Below, one piece after another: positions 1 to 7,193 of a stretch of DNA of 11,361 nucleotides (within the stretch, counting starts at the first letter, position 1; each line of letters begins with the position of its first letter). The position numbers and the translations under genes were made by a program. Origin of the DNA: Vulcanimicrobiota bacterium (lineage in GTDB: Bacteria > Vulcanimicrobiota > Vulcanimicrobiia > Eremiobacterales > Eremiobacteraceae); assembly GCA_019232725.1 (NCBI GenBank), contig JAFANK010000172.1, forward strand, positions 1 to 11,361, read 5' to 3'. Below the pieces are notes generated by a model, which was given only the letters and a program-made list of their open reading frames with translations, made no database searches and was not told where the DNA came from.

Positions 1-330
1 GAGCAATGCCCCTGTGACGTCAAACGATGCATTGAGCTTGCTGACAAGCGCGTAGGGTGCGACGTTTGAGCTATAGGATGCGGCGTCGATCACGAGCGTG
101 CCGCCAGGCTGCTCGCGCACCCGTGCACCGAGGCTCTCCAAGATCGCGGCCATCACGTCGACGTCGGTGATGCGTGGCACGTGGTGCAGCACCACCTCGC
201 CCTCGCATAAGATAGAGGCGGCCATGATCGGCAAGGCGGCATTTTTCGCGCCGGGCGGCGCGAGCGACCCTTCGAGGCGGTGGCCGCCTTCGACGATCAG
301 CCGGGTGCGCAGCCCCTCGAGTTCGTCCAT
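1..330 (-). CDS. murA: UDP-N-acetylglucosamine 1-carboxyvinyltransferase, N-terminal part (cut by window edge)
   Basis: MurA transfers enolpyruvate from PEP to UDP-GlcNAc, the first committed cytoplasmic step of peptidoglycan synthesis. I translated the minus strand from the ATG at 330-328 and it stays open for 110 codons to the window edge, about a quarter of a usual 420-residue MurA. Family signatures seen: PGAKNAALPIMAAS at residues 26-39 with the Lys29-Asn30 pair (Lys22-Asn23 in E. coli), HHVPRITDVDVM at 49-60, and APYALVSKL at 91-99. The residue aligned with E. coli Arg91 is Asn100 here. The catalytic Cys loop lies outside the window. The start is 13 nt after the atpC stop, with AGGA just upstream, so it is probably read through from the atp operon. 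murA downstream of atpC is also known in Firmicutes. Family assignment is firm; whether this is the main or a second MurA copy is not decidable here. Confidence 0.9.
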   Translation of the reverse strand, partial: MDELEGLRTRLIVEGGHRLEGSLAPPGAKNAALPIMAASILCEGEVVLHHVPRITDVDVMAAILESLGARVREQPGGTLVIDAASYSSNVAPYALVSKLNASFDVTGALL

Positions 331-343
331 CGTTCCTGGCAGG

Positions 344-787
344 TCAGAGCGGCCGAGCGGTGATCGCTAGGCGAGCGTGCGCCCATGCCACGTCACGCCG
401 TTCGTGGGCGTCGTCAGCGCCTTTTTTCTGGCTCAGCGCTTCTTCTGCCCGCTTCAGATCGGCACGTGCGGCCTCGACATCGATCTCATCACGCGAAAGC
501 GCCAGGTCGGTCAGGATGACGACGTGATCCGGCAAGATCTGCATGAAGCCGCCATCGACCGCGAACTGGATACGCTCGGTAGCGCGTGACGCGGACTGAT
601 CGTCTCCGGCGGCGCCAGCGGCAATCGTTGCGCTGACGACGCCGGTGCGCAGCGTCGTGAGCATCGGCGCGTGATGTGCAAGCGCGCCGAGATCACCCGC
701 TGCTCCCGGGGCCACAACGAGTTCAGCTTCGCCCTGGAATTTGAGGGCGCTCGGCGTGACGATGGACAGACGCGTTCGAGCGGGCAC
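344..787 (-). CDS. atpC: F-type ATP synthase subunit epsilon
   Basis: Epsilon is a 147-residue F1 central-stalk subunit that binds gamma and the c-ring and, through its C-terminal helices, can inhibit ATP hydrolysis. Visible features: an N-terminal beta-sandwich beginning TRLSIVTPS, the conserved GDLGALAHHAPML stretch at about residues 31-43, and VDGGFMQILPDHVVIL near residue 77-92. A charged Ala/Glu/Arg-rich C-terminal half (about 98-143) fits the two-helix domain, so the regulatory domain is present. The start is GTG at 787-785, three nt after the atpD stop, with only a weak AAGG upstream, suggesting coupled translation. Length is at the upper end of the usual range. It is the last atp gene before murA. 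Confidence 0.96.
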   Translation of the reverse strand: MPARTRLSIVTPSALKFQGEAELVVAPGAAGDLGALAHHAPMLTTLRTGVVSATIAAGAAGDDQSASRATERIQFAVDGGFMQILPDHVVILTDLALSRDEIDVEAARADLKRAEEALSQKKGADDAHERRDVAWAHARLAITARPL

Positions 788-790
788 GGG

Positions 791-2209
791 CTACGCCTTG
801 GCCGCCATTGCCTCGGCGTTCGCTTTGGCTTCGTCGATGTTGCCGCACATGTAGAACGCCTGCTCCGGCAGGTCGTCGAGTTTGCCCTCGACGAGCTCCT
901 TGAATCCTGCAATCGTCTCTTTGAGCGGCACGTACTTGCCTGTTCTGCCCGTGAATGCTTCCGCGACGAAGAATGGCTGGCTCAAGAACCGCTGTATCCG
1001 GCGCGCGCGACGGACCGTCACTTTGTCCTCTTCGGAAAGCTCCTCGACGCCCAAGATCGCGATGATGTCTTGCAGATCGCGGTTGCGCTGCAAGATCTCT
1101 TGCACGCGCCGCGCGACTTGGTAGTGCTCCTCACCCACAAAGCGTGGCTCGAGCAAACGCGACGTGGATGCGAGCGGATCAACAGCCGGGTAGATGCCCT
1201 TGTCCGAGATCGAACGCGACAGCACGGTCGTGGCGTCCAGATGGGCAAACGTGGTGGCGACCGCTGGATCGGTCAAATCGTCCGCCGGCACGTAGACCGC
1301 CTGCACCGAGGTGATGGAGCCTTTTCGCGTGGAGGTGATGCGCTCTTCGAGCGCGCCCATCTCCGACGCGAGCGTGGGCTGGTAGCCGACCGCTGACGGC
1401 ATCCGGCCAAGCAACGCCGACACTTCCGATCCTGCCTGCACGAAGCGGAAGATGTTGTCGATGAAGAGCAGCACGTCTTTGCCTTGCTCGTCCCGGAAGT
1501 ACTCGGCCATGGTGACGCCGGTCAGGCCGATGCGCAGGCGCACGCCCGGCGGTTCGTCCATCTGACCGAAGACGAGCGCGGTCTTGTCGATGACGCCCGA
1601 GTGCTTCATCTCAAGATAGAGATCGTTGCCTTCGCGTGTGCGCTCACCGATGCCGGTGAACACCGAGTACCCGCCGTGCTCGGCAGCGATGTTGCGGATG
1701 AGCTCTTGGATGAGGACGGTCTTGCCCACGCCGGCGCCCCCGAAGAGCCCGACCTTGCCGCCGCGGACATAAGGCGCCATGAGGTCGATGACCTTGATGC
1801 CGGTCTCGAACATCACGGTCGTGGGATCTTGATCATCCACTTTGGGTGCGGCGCGATGGATCGGCATGTGTTTTGCCGCCTCGACCGGTTTGTCCGAGTC
1901 GATGGCTTTTCCCAACACGTTGAAGATGCGCCCCAGCGTCGCTTCGCCGACGGGCACAGCGATCGGTGCACCCGTGTCCTCGACGTCGGCGCCGCGCACC
2001 ATGCCTTCGGTGGATCCCATCGCCAGGCAGCGCACCTGATTGTTGCCTAATTCGCTTTGCACTTCCAGCGTCAGCGGTATGCTTTGGCCGTCCACGCCCG
2101 CGATCGTGGTGAGCAGGGCCGTGTTGATGTCGGGCAGTGCGTCGGCGCTTGGGAACTCGACGTCGACGACGTTGCCAAGGATCTGGGTGACCTTGCCGGT
2201 AGCAGCCAT
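791..2209 (-). CDS. atpD: F-type ATP synthase subunit beta (catalytic)
   Basis: The 472-residue catalytic F1 subunit forms ATP from ADP and phosphate at the alpha/beta interface on the cytoplasmic side. Seen in the sequence: the P-loop GGAGVGKT at residues 157-164, the catalytic carboxylate in GERTREGND (Glu189), a Walker B strand ending LLFIDNIFRF, and EELSEED at 389-395, the family DELSEED lever that touches gamma, with a conservative Asp-to-Glu change at its first position. Length matches the family (460-480). The ATG at 2209-2207 has a good Shine-Dalgarno, AAGGAA at 2217-2222, about 7 nt away. It lies 19 nt after atpG and 3 nt before atpC. All residues expected for an active enzyme that I checked are present. 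Confidence 0.99.
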   Translation of the reverse strand: MAATGKVTQILGNVVDVEFPSADALPDINTALLTTIAGVDGQSIPLTLEVQSELGNNQVRCLAMGSTEGMVRGADVEDTGAPIAVPVGEATLGRIFNVLGKAIDSDKPVEAAKHMPIHRAAPKVDDQDPTTVMFETGIKVIDLMAPYVRGGKVGLFGGAGVGKTVLIQELIRNIAAEHGGYSVFTGIGERTREGNDLYLEMKHSGVIDKTALVFGQMDEPPGVRLRIGLTGVTMAEYFRDEQGKDVLLFIDNIFRFVQAGSEVSALLGRMPSAVGYQPTLASEMGALEERITSTRKGSITSVQAVYVPADDLTDPAVATTFAHLDATTVLSRSISDKGIYPAVDPLASTSRLLEPRFVGEEHYQVARRVQEILQRNRDLQDIIAILGVEELSEEDKVTVRRARRIQRFLSQPFFVAEAFTGRTGKYVPLKETIAGFKELVEGKLDDLPEQAFYMCGNIDEAKANAEAMAAKA

Positions 2210-2228
2210 ATCTTGTTTCCTTCTTATT

Positions 2229-3110
2229 CTATCCCTTAAGCGCTTCGGCGCCGCCGACGATCTCCAAGATCTCCTTGGTGATCGCAGCTTGCCGGGTCTT
2301 GTTCATGACGAGGGTGAGCTCGTCGATGAGCTTGCCCGCGTTGTCAGTAGCGTTGGTCATCGCGATGAGCCGCGCCGCAAACTCGGATGCTTGCGTCTCA
2401 AGCAACGCCTGGTAGATCGTGAACTCGAGATACTTGGGCAGGAGCGCAGCGAGCACCGCGCCCGCGTCCGGCTCGAACTCAAACGCGTTACGCAAGCCCG
2501 GCTTCTCCTCAGTCGCGGCCCGGTCGGTTGCTGCTTGCGTGGTACCGGTGGCTGATATCGGCAGCAGTCCTTGCGGTGTCGGCCGCTGGACGATCGTCGA
2601 GACGAACCGGCTCGAGACAAGCGTGACGTCGTCGACCTTCCCGCTAAGGAAGTCGTCCGACAGGCGATGCGCGATCTCGCGTGCCAGCGCAGGAAATGGT
2701 GCGCTCTGCAGCGGCCAATCAGCCTCGATCACCTGCGTAGTGTTGCGCACCTGCACGCGACCTTTGGTACCCACGAGATAGAAGCGCGGCCGTTGTGCTT
2801 CGCGGGCGATGGAGAGCGCTGCCCGTACGAGATTGGAGTTGAACGCTCCCGCCAATCCTTTGTCGGCGGTCATGAGCAGGATGCCGCTCGACTGCACCTC
2901 GCGCCGTTCGAGCAACGGATGGCGCGCGCCGCCGGTTTTCGCAAGCTCGCCAAGACAGGCGCCAATGGCTTGAGCGTACGGGCGAGCCGCACGCATTGCC
3001 GCTTCGGCTCGGCGGATCTTCGCGCCGGCCACCATCTTCATGGCGCGCGTGATCTGCTGCGTGTTCTTCAGGCTGCGGACGCGGTCTTTAAGCTGGCGCA
3101 GTGTCGCCAT
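2229..3110 (-). CDS. atpG: F-type ATP synthase subunit gamma
   Basis: Gamma is the rotating central shaft that couples the c-ring to conformational change in the catalytic sites. The 293-residue protein begins with the canonical helix (MATLRQLKDRVRSLKNTQQI, then TRAMKMVAGAKIRRAE). The central Rossmann-like domain has LLMTADKGLAGAFNSN at about residues 77-92. The C-terminal helix contains NATDNAGKLIDELTLVMNKT followed by RQAAITKEI. I see no insertion like the roughly 35-residue regulatory segment of cyanobacterial and chloroplast gamma. Its ATG directly follows the atpA stop codon (TAGATG, no gap) and no clear Shine-Dalgarno is seen, so translation is probably coupled to atpA. Confidence 0.98.
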   Translation of the reverse strand: MATLRQLKDRVRSLKNTQQITRAMKMVAGAKIRRAEAAMRAARPYAQAIGACLGELAKTGGARHPLLERREVQSSGILLMTADKGLAGAFNSNLVRAALSIAREAQRPRFYLVGTKGRVQVRNTTQVIEADWPLQSAPFPALAREIAHRLSDDFLSGKVDDVTLVSSRFVSTIVQRPTPQGLLPISATGTTQAATDRAATEEKPGLRNAFEFEPDAGAVLAALLPKYLEFTIYQALLETQASEFAARLIAMTNATDNAGKLIDELTLVMNKTRQAAITKEILEIVGGAEALKG

Positions 3111-4610
3111 CTAGAACCGTTTCTTGAACTCGGCGATCGCCGCGTCAAGCTGCGTGCGCAGCTCGCTTGGGATCTCCTTGCGATCGGCGATCGTCTTCGG
3201 GATGTCAGGATGCGCCGTGGTCAAGAACTCGTAGAACTCCTTGTGGAATTGCGCGATGCGCTCGGTGGGGATGTCGGCGAGGAAGTCGTTGACCGCGACG
3301 TATAGCTCGATAACCTCGCGATCCAAGGACAGCGGATCGAACTGCGGCTGCTTGAGCGTCTCTGTGATCTTCTCACCGCGCGAGAGCTGCGCTTGGGTCG
3401 CTTTGTCCAAGTCCGACGAGAGTTTCGAGAACGCCGCCAGATCGCGATACTGCGATAGCTCCAAGCGCAGTTGTCCGGCCACCGACTTCATCGCTTTGGT
3501 CTGCGCCGCGCCGCCGACCCGCGACACCGACAGACCGACATCGATGGCCGGCCGGATGCCGCTATAGAACAGGCCGGTCTCAAGGTAGATCTGCCCATCC
3601 GTGATGGAGATCAGATTGGTCGGGATGTACGCGGAGACGTCGCCCTGTTGGGTTTCGATGACGGGCAGCGCCGTCATCGACCCACCACCGAGCTCGTCTG
3701 AAAGCTTGGCGGCGCGCTCGAGCAGACGCGAGTGCAAATAGAAGATGTCGCCGGGATACGCCTCGCGCCCGGGCGGACGGCGCAGGATGAGCGAGATCTC
3801 GCGATACGCTTGGGCGTGTTTGGACAAGTCGTCGTAGATGACCAGAACGTCTTTACCCTGGTACATGAGCTCTTGGCCCATCGCGCAGCCGGCGTACGGC
3901 GCGATGTAGCGCACGCTGGCCGGATCCGACGAGTTGGCGGCCACGATGGTCGTGTAGTCCATGGCGCCAGCGTCGGTCAGGATCTTGTACAACTGCGCCA
4001 CAGTGGACGTCTTCTGCCCGATCGCCACGTAGATGCAGATGACGTTCTTGCCCTTTTGGTTGATGATCGTGTCGATAGCGATCGCCGTCTTGCCGGTTTG
4101 CCGGTTGCCGATGATGAGTTCGCGCTGACCCTTGCCGATGGGGATAAGCCCGTCAATGGCCTTGATGCCGGTCTGCAGCGGCTGGCTCACGGGCTGGCGT
4201 TGCACGACCGTGGGCGCCTGTGTTTCGATGGGCCGCGTGCGCGTCGTGGCGATGGGACCCTTGTCATCGAGGGGCTGGCCCAGCGGATCGACGATGCGGC
4301 CGACGACTGCGTCGCCAACGGGCACAGAAACAATGCGCCCGGTGCGGCGCACCGTGGCTCCCTCTTTTATGTCAGCGTCCGAGCCCAGGATCACGACGCC
4401 GACGTTATCCTCCTCGAGGTTGAAGGCGATGCCCAAAAGCCCGTTGGGGAACTGCACGAGCTCGCCCATTTTGACGGCGGTCAGACCATAGACGCGAGCG
4501 ATCGAGTCGCCGACCTCGATGACCGTTCCAACTTCGTCCTCGCGCGTCTCCGTGCGCGCGCTGGCGATCTGCTGTTTGAGAATTCCGGCGATTTCGTCGG
4601 CGTTGATCAT
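3111..4610 (-). CDS. atpA: F-type ATP synthase subunit alpha
   Basis: Alpha is the non-catalytic nucleotide-binding F1 subunit that completes the catalytic sites. The 499-residue protein shows an N-terminal helix that contacts delta, the beta-barrel, the P-loop GNRQTGKT at residues 168-175, the VIYDDLSKHAQAYREISL block, and SVSRVGGAAQTKAMK, in which Arg364 is the expected arginine finger reaching into the beta site. Length is normal (500-515). The ATG at 4610-4608 overlaps the atpH stop in an ATGA, and GGAAGAGAG at 4613-4621 provides a purine-rich ribosome binding site. The atpG start follows its TAG immediately. Confidence 0.99.
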   Translation of the reverse strand: MINADEIAGILKQQIASARTETREDEVGTVIEVGDSIARVYGLTAVKMGELVQFPNGLLGIAFNLEEDNVGVVILGSDADIKEGATVRRTGRIVSVPVGDAVVGRIVDPLGQPLDDKGPIATTRTRPIETQAPTVVQRQPVSQPLQTGIKAIDGLIPIGKGQRELIIGNRQTGKTAIAIDTIINQKGKNVICIYVAIGQKTSTVAQLYKILTDAGAMDYTTIVAANSSDPASVRYIAPYAGCAMGQELMYQGKDVLVIYDDLSKHAQAYREISLILRRPPGREAYPGDIFYLHSRLLERAAKLSDELGGGSMTALPVIETQQGDVSAYIPTNLISITDGQIYLETGLFYSGIRPAIDVGLSVSRVGGAAQTKAMKSVAGQLRLELSQYRDLAAFSKLSSDLDKATQAQLSRGEKITETLKQPQFDPLSLDREVIELYVAVNDFLADIPTERIAQFHKEFYEFLTTAHPDIPKTIADRKEIPSELRTQLDAAIAEFKKRF

Positions 4611-5212
4611 GACTCTCTTCCTTTTGGTTGTCCATTCGGCGCCCCGTTCGGGGAAACGGCCGTCCAGGAGTCCGTGGTGGCTAGCAAGTGCCGGCGCAAT
4701 TCTTCGAGCTTGCCCGAAACGCTCGCGTCCACATAGCGATCGCCGACCTGGACGACAAGGCCGCCCAAGAGCTCCGGCGTGACACGCGTTTGTGGGATGA
4801 CGTCGCGTCCGTACAGGTTCGACAGACGCGTGCGGAGCTCATCGAGCTGCGCAGCATCTAGTGGCATGGGTGTGCCGACCGCCGCCGGCGCGCGGCCAGC
4901 CTCACGGTCGAGCATCTCGTGCAGCTGGCGCGCCACGATGGGCAACAGATTCTCGCGGCGCTTGCGCGCGAGCAACACGAGAAAATTGAGCGTGAGCTCG
5001 CCGGCGCGGCCATCGAGCACGCTGTGCAGGATCTGTTCTTTGACGTTGCGGTCGACGACGGGCGACTCGTAGAAGTCGCGCAACTCCGGATCGGACGCAA
5101 GCGCGCGCACGAAGCTATCGATCTCTGCCGTGACGTGCGGAAGCTCGCCGCGTTCCTTGGCCAATGCGTACAGCGCCGTGGAGTAGCGCTGGGCGATGCT
5201 GTCCTTAAGCAC
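4607..5212 (-). CDS. atpH: F-type ATP synthase subunit delta (OSCP-type)
   Basis: Delta sits on top of F1 and joins alpha to the b/b' peripheral stalk. The 201-residue protein starts IAQRYSTALYALAKERGE, the N-terminal helical domain typical of the family. It has LTLNFLVLLARKRRENLLP in the middle and a C-terminal domain with TPELLGGLVVQVGDRYVDASVSGKL. It is about 20 residues longer than the usual 176-185 because of a polar Asn/Gly/Pro/Lys-rich tail after the last helix (about residues 182-201), which may be unstructured. The start is GTG at 5212-5210, overlapping the end of the upstream b gene by 8 nt, with GGAG about 8 nt upstream. The stop overlaps the atpA start as ATGA. Confidence 0.96.
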   Translation of the reverse strand: MLKDSIAQRYSTALYALAKERGELPHVTAEIDSFVRALASDPELRDFYESPVVDRNVKEQILHSVLDGRAGELTLNFLVLLARKRRENLLPIVARQLHEMLDREAGRAPAAVGTPMPLDAAQLDELRTRLSNLYGRDVIPQTRVTPELLGGLVVQVGDRYVDASVSGKLEELRRHLLATTDSWTAVSPNGAPNGQPKGRES

Positions 5213-5702
5213 GGGTTCGCTCCAGATCGGCGATCAGACGGTCGACGAGTATGTCTTGCTTTGATGGGTCGATGATGCGCTTGGCCAACTCCTGAGCTTG
5301 CGTATGCGCCTGCTCGACCGTCTCTTCAAGCAGCTCGCGCCGCACGCGGTAGCGCTCGCGCTCCAACTCGCCGCTCGCGTGGTCGAGGATGCGCTGTGCA
5401 TGCTCTTGCGCTTCCACGCGCTCGTCAGCGATGAGCTTTGCGGCTTGGGCTTGGCCGACTTGCACCATTCGAACGGCGTCGACCTTGGCTTGTTGGATGG
5501 CGCCTTGCGCAGCAGTGACGGCCGCTTCCCTCTGCGCACGATGGGCCTGAGCGTCAGCGACGATCTTGTTCTGGGCTTCTTGGTGCGCGACAAGCATTTT
5601 GACGCCGTACCGGTTCCATAACCAGATGATGGCGCTCACGAAGACGATGAAGTCGATGACTTTCGCGATGAAGACCGGATCGGTGAGGTTGGCAACGTTC
5701 AT
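5205..5702 (-). CDS. atpF: F-type ATP synthase subunit b (peripheral stalk)
   Basis: The b subunit anchors the stator in the membrane and extends as a long helix to delta. I start it at the ATG at 5702-5700, giving 165 residues. The frame is open upstream to 5825, but that extension lies inside the preceding b' gene and has no b-like sequence. From residue 1 the protein has a short lead, one membrane helix at about 9-29 (KVIDFIVFVSAIIWLWNRYG), and then a long charged Ala/Gln/Glu/Arg-rich coiled coil to about 140. It follows the b' stop by 4 nt and overlaps atpH by 8 nt. With b' next to it, the two products probably form a b/b' heterodimer, as known from cyanobacteria and purple bacteria. Identity as a b-type subunit is firm; b versus b' is inferred from gene order and sequence feel. 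Confidence 0.93.
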   Translation of the reverse strand: MNVANLTDPVFIAKVIDFIVFVSAIIWLWNRYGVKMLVAHQEAQNKIVADAQAHRAQREAAVTAAQGAIQQAKVDAVRMVQVGQAQAAKLIADERVEAQEHAQRILDHASGELERERYRVRRELLEETVEQAHTQAQELAKRIIDPSKQDILVDRLIADLERTRA

Positions 5703-5706
5703 GTCG

Positions 5707-6141
5707 TCATGCGACCTGTTCGAAGCCTGTTGCTCGCGACACCATTGCCTCGGCCAGCTCCTTGACAAACCCTTGCTGCTTCTCGAGCGCTTGCGTCCGC
5801 TCAGTGGCCACAGTGGCGTGTGCAAGCTGAACGGTTGCAGCCGCTTCTTCAGACGCTTTGCGTTCGATGCGATGCGCTTCGTCGGACGCCTGCCCTGCAG
5901 CCACCCGCATCGCTTCGTCCGTACGCCGTCGAGCGTCGGCCAATATCGCGTCCGCCTGCGACTGCAGGCTCGAAGCTTTGGCCGCCATCTCGTCGCCTTC
6001 GTGATAGAGGCGTTTGACGAACGCTTGACGCTCTTCGATCGCTCGTCGAGTCGGCGCGATGAACAAATAATTCAACAGCACCCAGAACAAGATGAAGTTC
6101 AGGATTTGGACGAGGAAGGTGCCGTCGATCGAGAGCAGCAT
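5707..6141 (-). CDS. F-type ATP synthase subunit b' (second b-type stator subunit)
   Basis: This 144-residue protein lies between atpE and atpF and is a second, different b-type subunit. It begins with a short extracytoplasmic lead (MLLSIDGTF), a membrane helix at about residues 9-28 (LVQILNFILFWVLLNYLF), and APTRRAIEER right after the membrane. A charged coiled coil with EADAI- and DARRRTDEA-type heptads follows. The LLNYLF-x-P-x-R-x-x-IEER pattern resembles the cyanobacterial b' (sometimes called AtpG or AtpX) more than standard AtpF. The order c-b'-b-delta is the cyanobacterial one. The ATG at 6141-6139 is 7 nt after the atpE stop with no strong Shine-Dalgarno. It is expected to pair with the b subunit, not to replace it. 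Confidence 0.88.
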   Translation of the reverse strand: MLLSIDGTFLVQILNFILFWVLLNYLFIAPTRRAIEERQAFVKRLYHEGDEMAAKASSLQSQADAILADARRRTDEAMRVAAGQASDEAHRIERKASEEAAATVQLAHATVATERTQALEKQQGFVKELAEAMVSRATGFEQVA

Positions 6142-6148
6142 GCGCCGT

Positions 6149-6436
6149 CTAGTGACCGCCCAGTACTGGCGTGAGGGCTTTCATGACGCCCAAGCCACCG
6201 CCACCGATGAGCAGGAAGAACGCGAGCGCGATCGCGATGATCGGGAACGCTTCCAGAATGCCGAAGCCGAGGAAGTAGAAGAAGAAAATATTCGGCCGTG
6301 CTTCGGGCTGCCGCGCGATGGATTCCACCGCCTTGCTGCCGATGATGCCGTCACCGATGGCCGAGCCGAATGCCGCGAAGCCGACCATCAGCGCGAAGCC
6401 GACGATCACCGAAGCGGTCAGGATTGCATTTTCCAC
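6149..6436 (-). CDS. atpE: F-type ATP synthase subunit c (proton/ion-carrying ring)
   Basis: Subunit c forms the rotating membrane ring that carries the coupling ion. The 95-residue hairpin has helix 1 at about residues 5-33, the polar loop ARQPEA at 41-46, and helix 2 at about 50-80 with the essential carboxylate Glu62 in GILEAF. Asp29 lies 33 residues before Glu62, the spacing that places it opposite the ion site, as in mycobacterial c (Asp28/Glu61). The residue after Glu62 is Ala, not the Ser/Thr of typical sodium-binding c subunits, so protons are the more likely ion (inference). Ile50-Phe55 is very aromatic. The start is GTG at 6436-6434 with the best ribosome binding site in the window, fitting the need for many copies per complex. 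Confidence 0.97.
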   Translation of the reverse strand: MENAILTASVIVGFALMVGFAAFGSAIGDGIIGSKAVESIARQPEARPNIFFFYFLGFGILEAFPIIAIALAFFLLIGGGGLGVMKALTPVLGGH

Positions 6437-6443
6437 AAGTGTA

Positions 6444-6451
6444 CTCCCTTT
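6444..6451 (-). promoter_or_regulatory. Strong Shine-Dalgarno for atpE
   Basis: The minus strand reads AAAGGGAG here, 7 nt before the GTG start of atpE and inside the 17-nt gap after atpB. It is the clearest ribosome binding site in the window and fixes the GTG as the atpE start. Strong initiation on atpE is known in other atp operons, where c is needed in about 8-15 copies per enzyme. Confidence 0.8.
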
Positions 6452-6453
6452 CT

Positions 6454-7185
6454 TTAGTGTTCCAGCGACTCTTGTGTGGGCGTGATGAGGTACGCGATGG
6501 TCAAAAGCGTGAAGACCGCGGCCTGGATGACGCCGACGGCGAGGTTGAACGCATAGATCAAAATGGGTGCAACGACGGCGGTCTTGGAGATGACGCCGAG
6601 GTTGGCGTTGATGATGACGGAGACGACCAGCAACAAAATCTCACCGGCGAAGATGTTGCCGAAGAGCCGCATGGCAAGCGTCACTGGACGGGCGAGCTCA
6701 TCGATGATGTTGATGGGCAGCATGAGGATGCCGAGGAGCAGCGGTTTGATGACGAGATGTTTGTAGTAGCCAAGCCCGTGCCGGCTGATGCCGACGATCT
6801 GTATCAACAAGATCGTCGTGACGGAGAGCGCCGCCGTCGTATTCAGATCCGCTGTGGGCGACTTGCCGATGAGGGGGAAGAGACCGACTTCATTGAGCAG
6901 CAAGATGAAGACGAACAGCGAGATGATGAACGGGACGAAGGGCAAGCCGTTACGGCCAAGGATCCCGGTCGTCGTCTCGGCCAGGTAGCTCACGATGAGC
7001 TCCATGACGCTATATCGCTTAGAAACGACGGTCACCGGGTGCGTGGCCGCGAGCAATCCGACGATGAGGAGCGCGAGCGCCATCGCGATCCAGGTGATGA
7101 TCACCGTGTCAGCGTGCACCGTGTTGAACGGCGCCGGCATGAACCCGATGTGCCAAAGCGGATGGGAGCCGACGGTTTCCTGCAT
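6454..7185 (-). CDS. atpB: F-type ATP synthase subunit a
   Basis: Subunit a provides the two half-channels through which protons reach the c-ring. The 243-residue protein is strongly hydrophobic, with membrane segments at about residues 26-47, 83-106, 116-135, 146-165, 178-198 and 205-236. The signature ELARPVTLAMRLFGNIFAGE at 163-182 carries the essential Arg173 (Arg210 in E. coli), and the last helix has AFNLAVGVIQAAVFTLL with Gln221. Length is typical. The ATG at 7185-7183 has AAAGGAAG at 7188-7195 just upstream, overlapping the atpI-like stop region. Gap to atpI-like is 8 nt, to atpE 17 nt. Confidence 0.97.
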   Translation of the reverse strand: MQETVGSHPLWHIGFMPAPFNTVHADTVIITWIAMALALLIVGLLAATHPVTVVSKRYSVMELIVSYLAETTTGILGRNGLPFVPFIISLFVFILLLNEVGLFPLIGKSPTADLNTTAALSVTTILLIQIVGISRHGLGYYKHLVIKPLLLGILMLPINIIDELARPVTLAMRLFGNIFAGEILLLVVSVIINANLGVISKTAVVAPILIYAFNLAVGVIQAAVFTLLTIAYLITPTQESLEH

Positions 7186-7193
7186 CGCTTCCT

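Noticed and set aside
671..1396. Plus-strand open frame of 241 codons antisense to atpC/atpD
   Set aside because: It is a shadow of atpD codon usage, low-complexity Arg/Asp-rich, with no family signature.
3732..4736. Long plus-strand open frame (334 codons) antisense to atpA and atpH
   Set aside because: It is a mirror of the GC-rich codon pattern of the strongly conserved genes; its product is Asp/Arg/His-rich with no recognisable domain.
5703..5825. 41-codon upstream extension of the b subunit frame
   Set aside because: It overlaps the end of the b' gene and reads as basic, Ser/Arg-rich out-of-frame sequence; the b-like membrane helix starts just after the ATG at 5702.
6149..6436. Sodium-type c subunit
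   Set aside because: The loop resembles sodium-type c subunits, but the Gln of helix 1 is Asp and the Ser/Thr after the essential Glu is Ala, so the sodium ligand set is incomplete.
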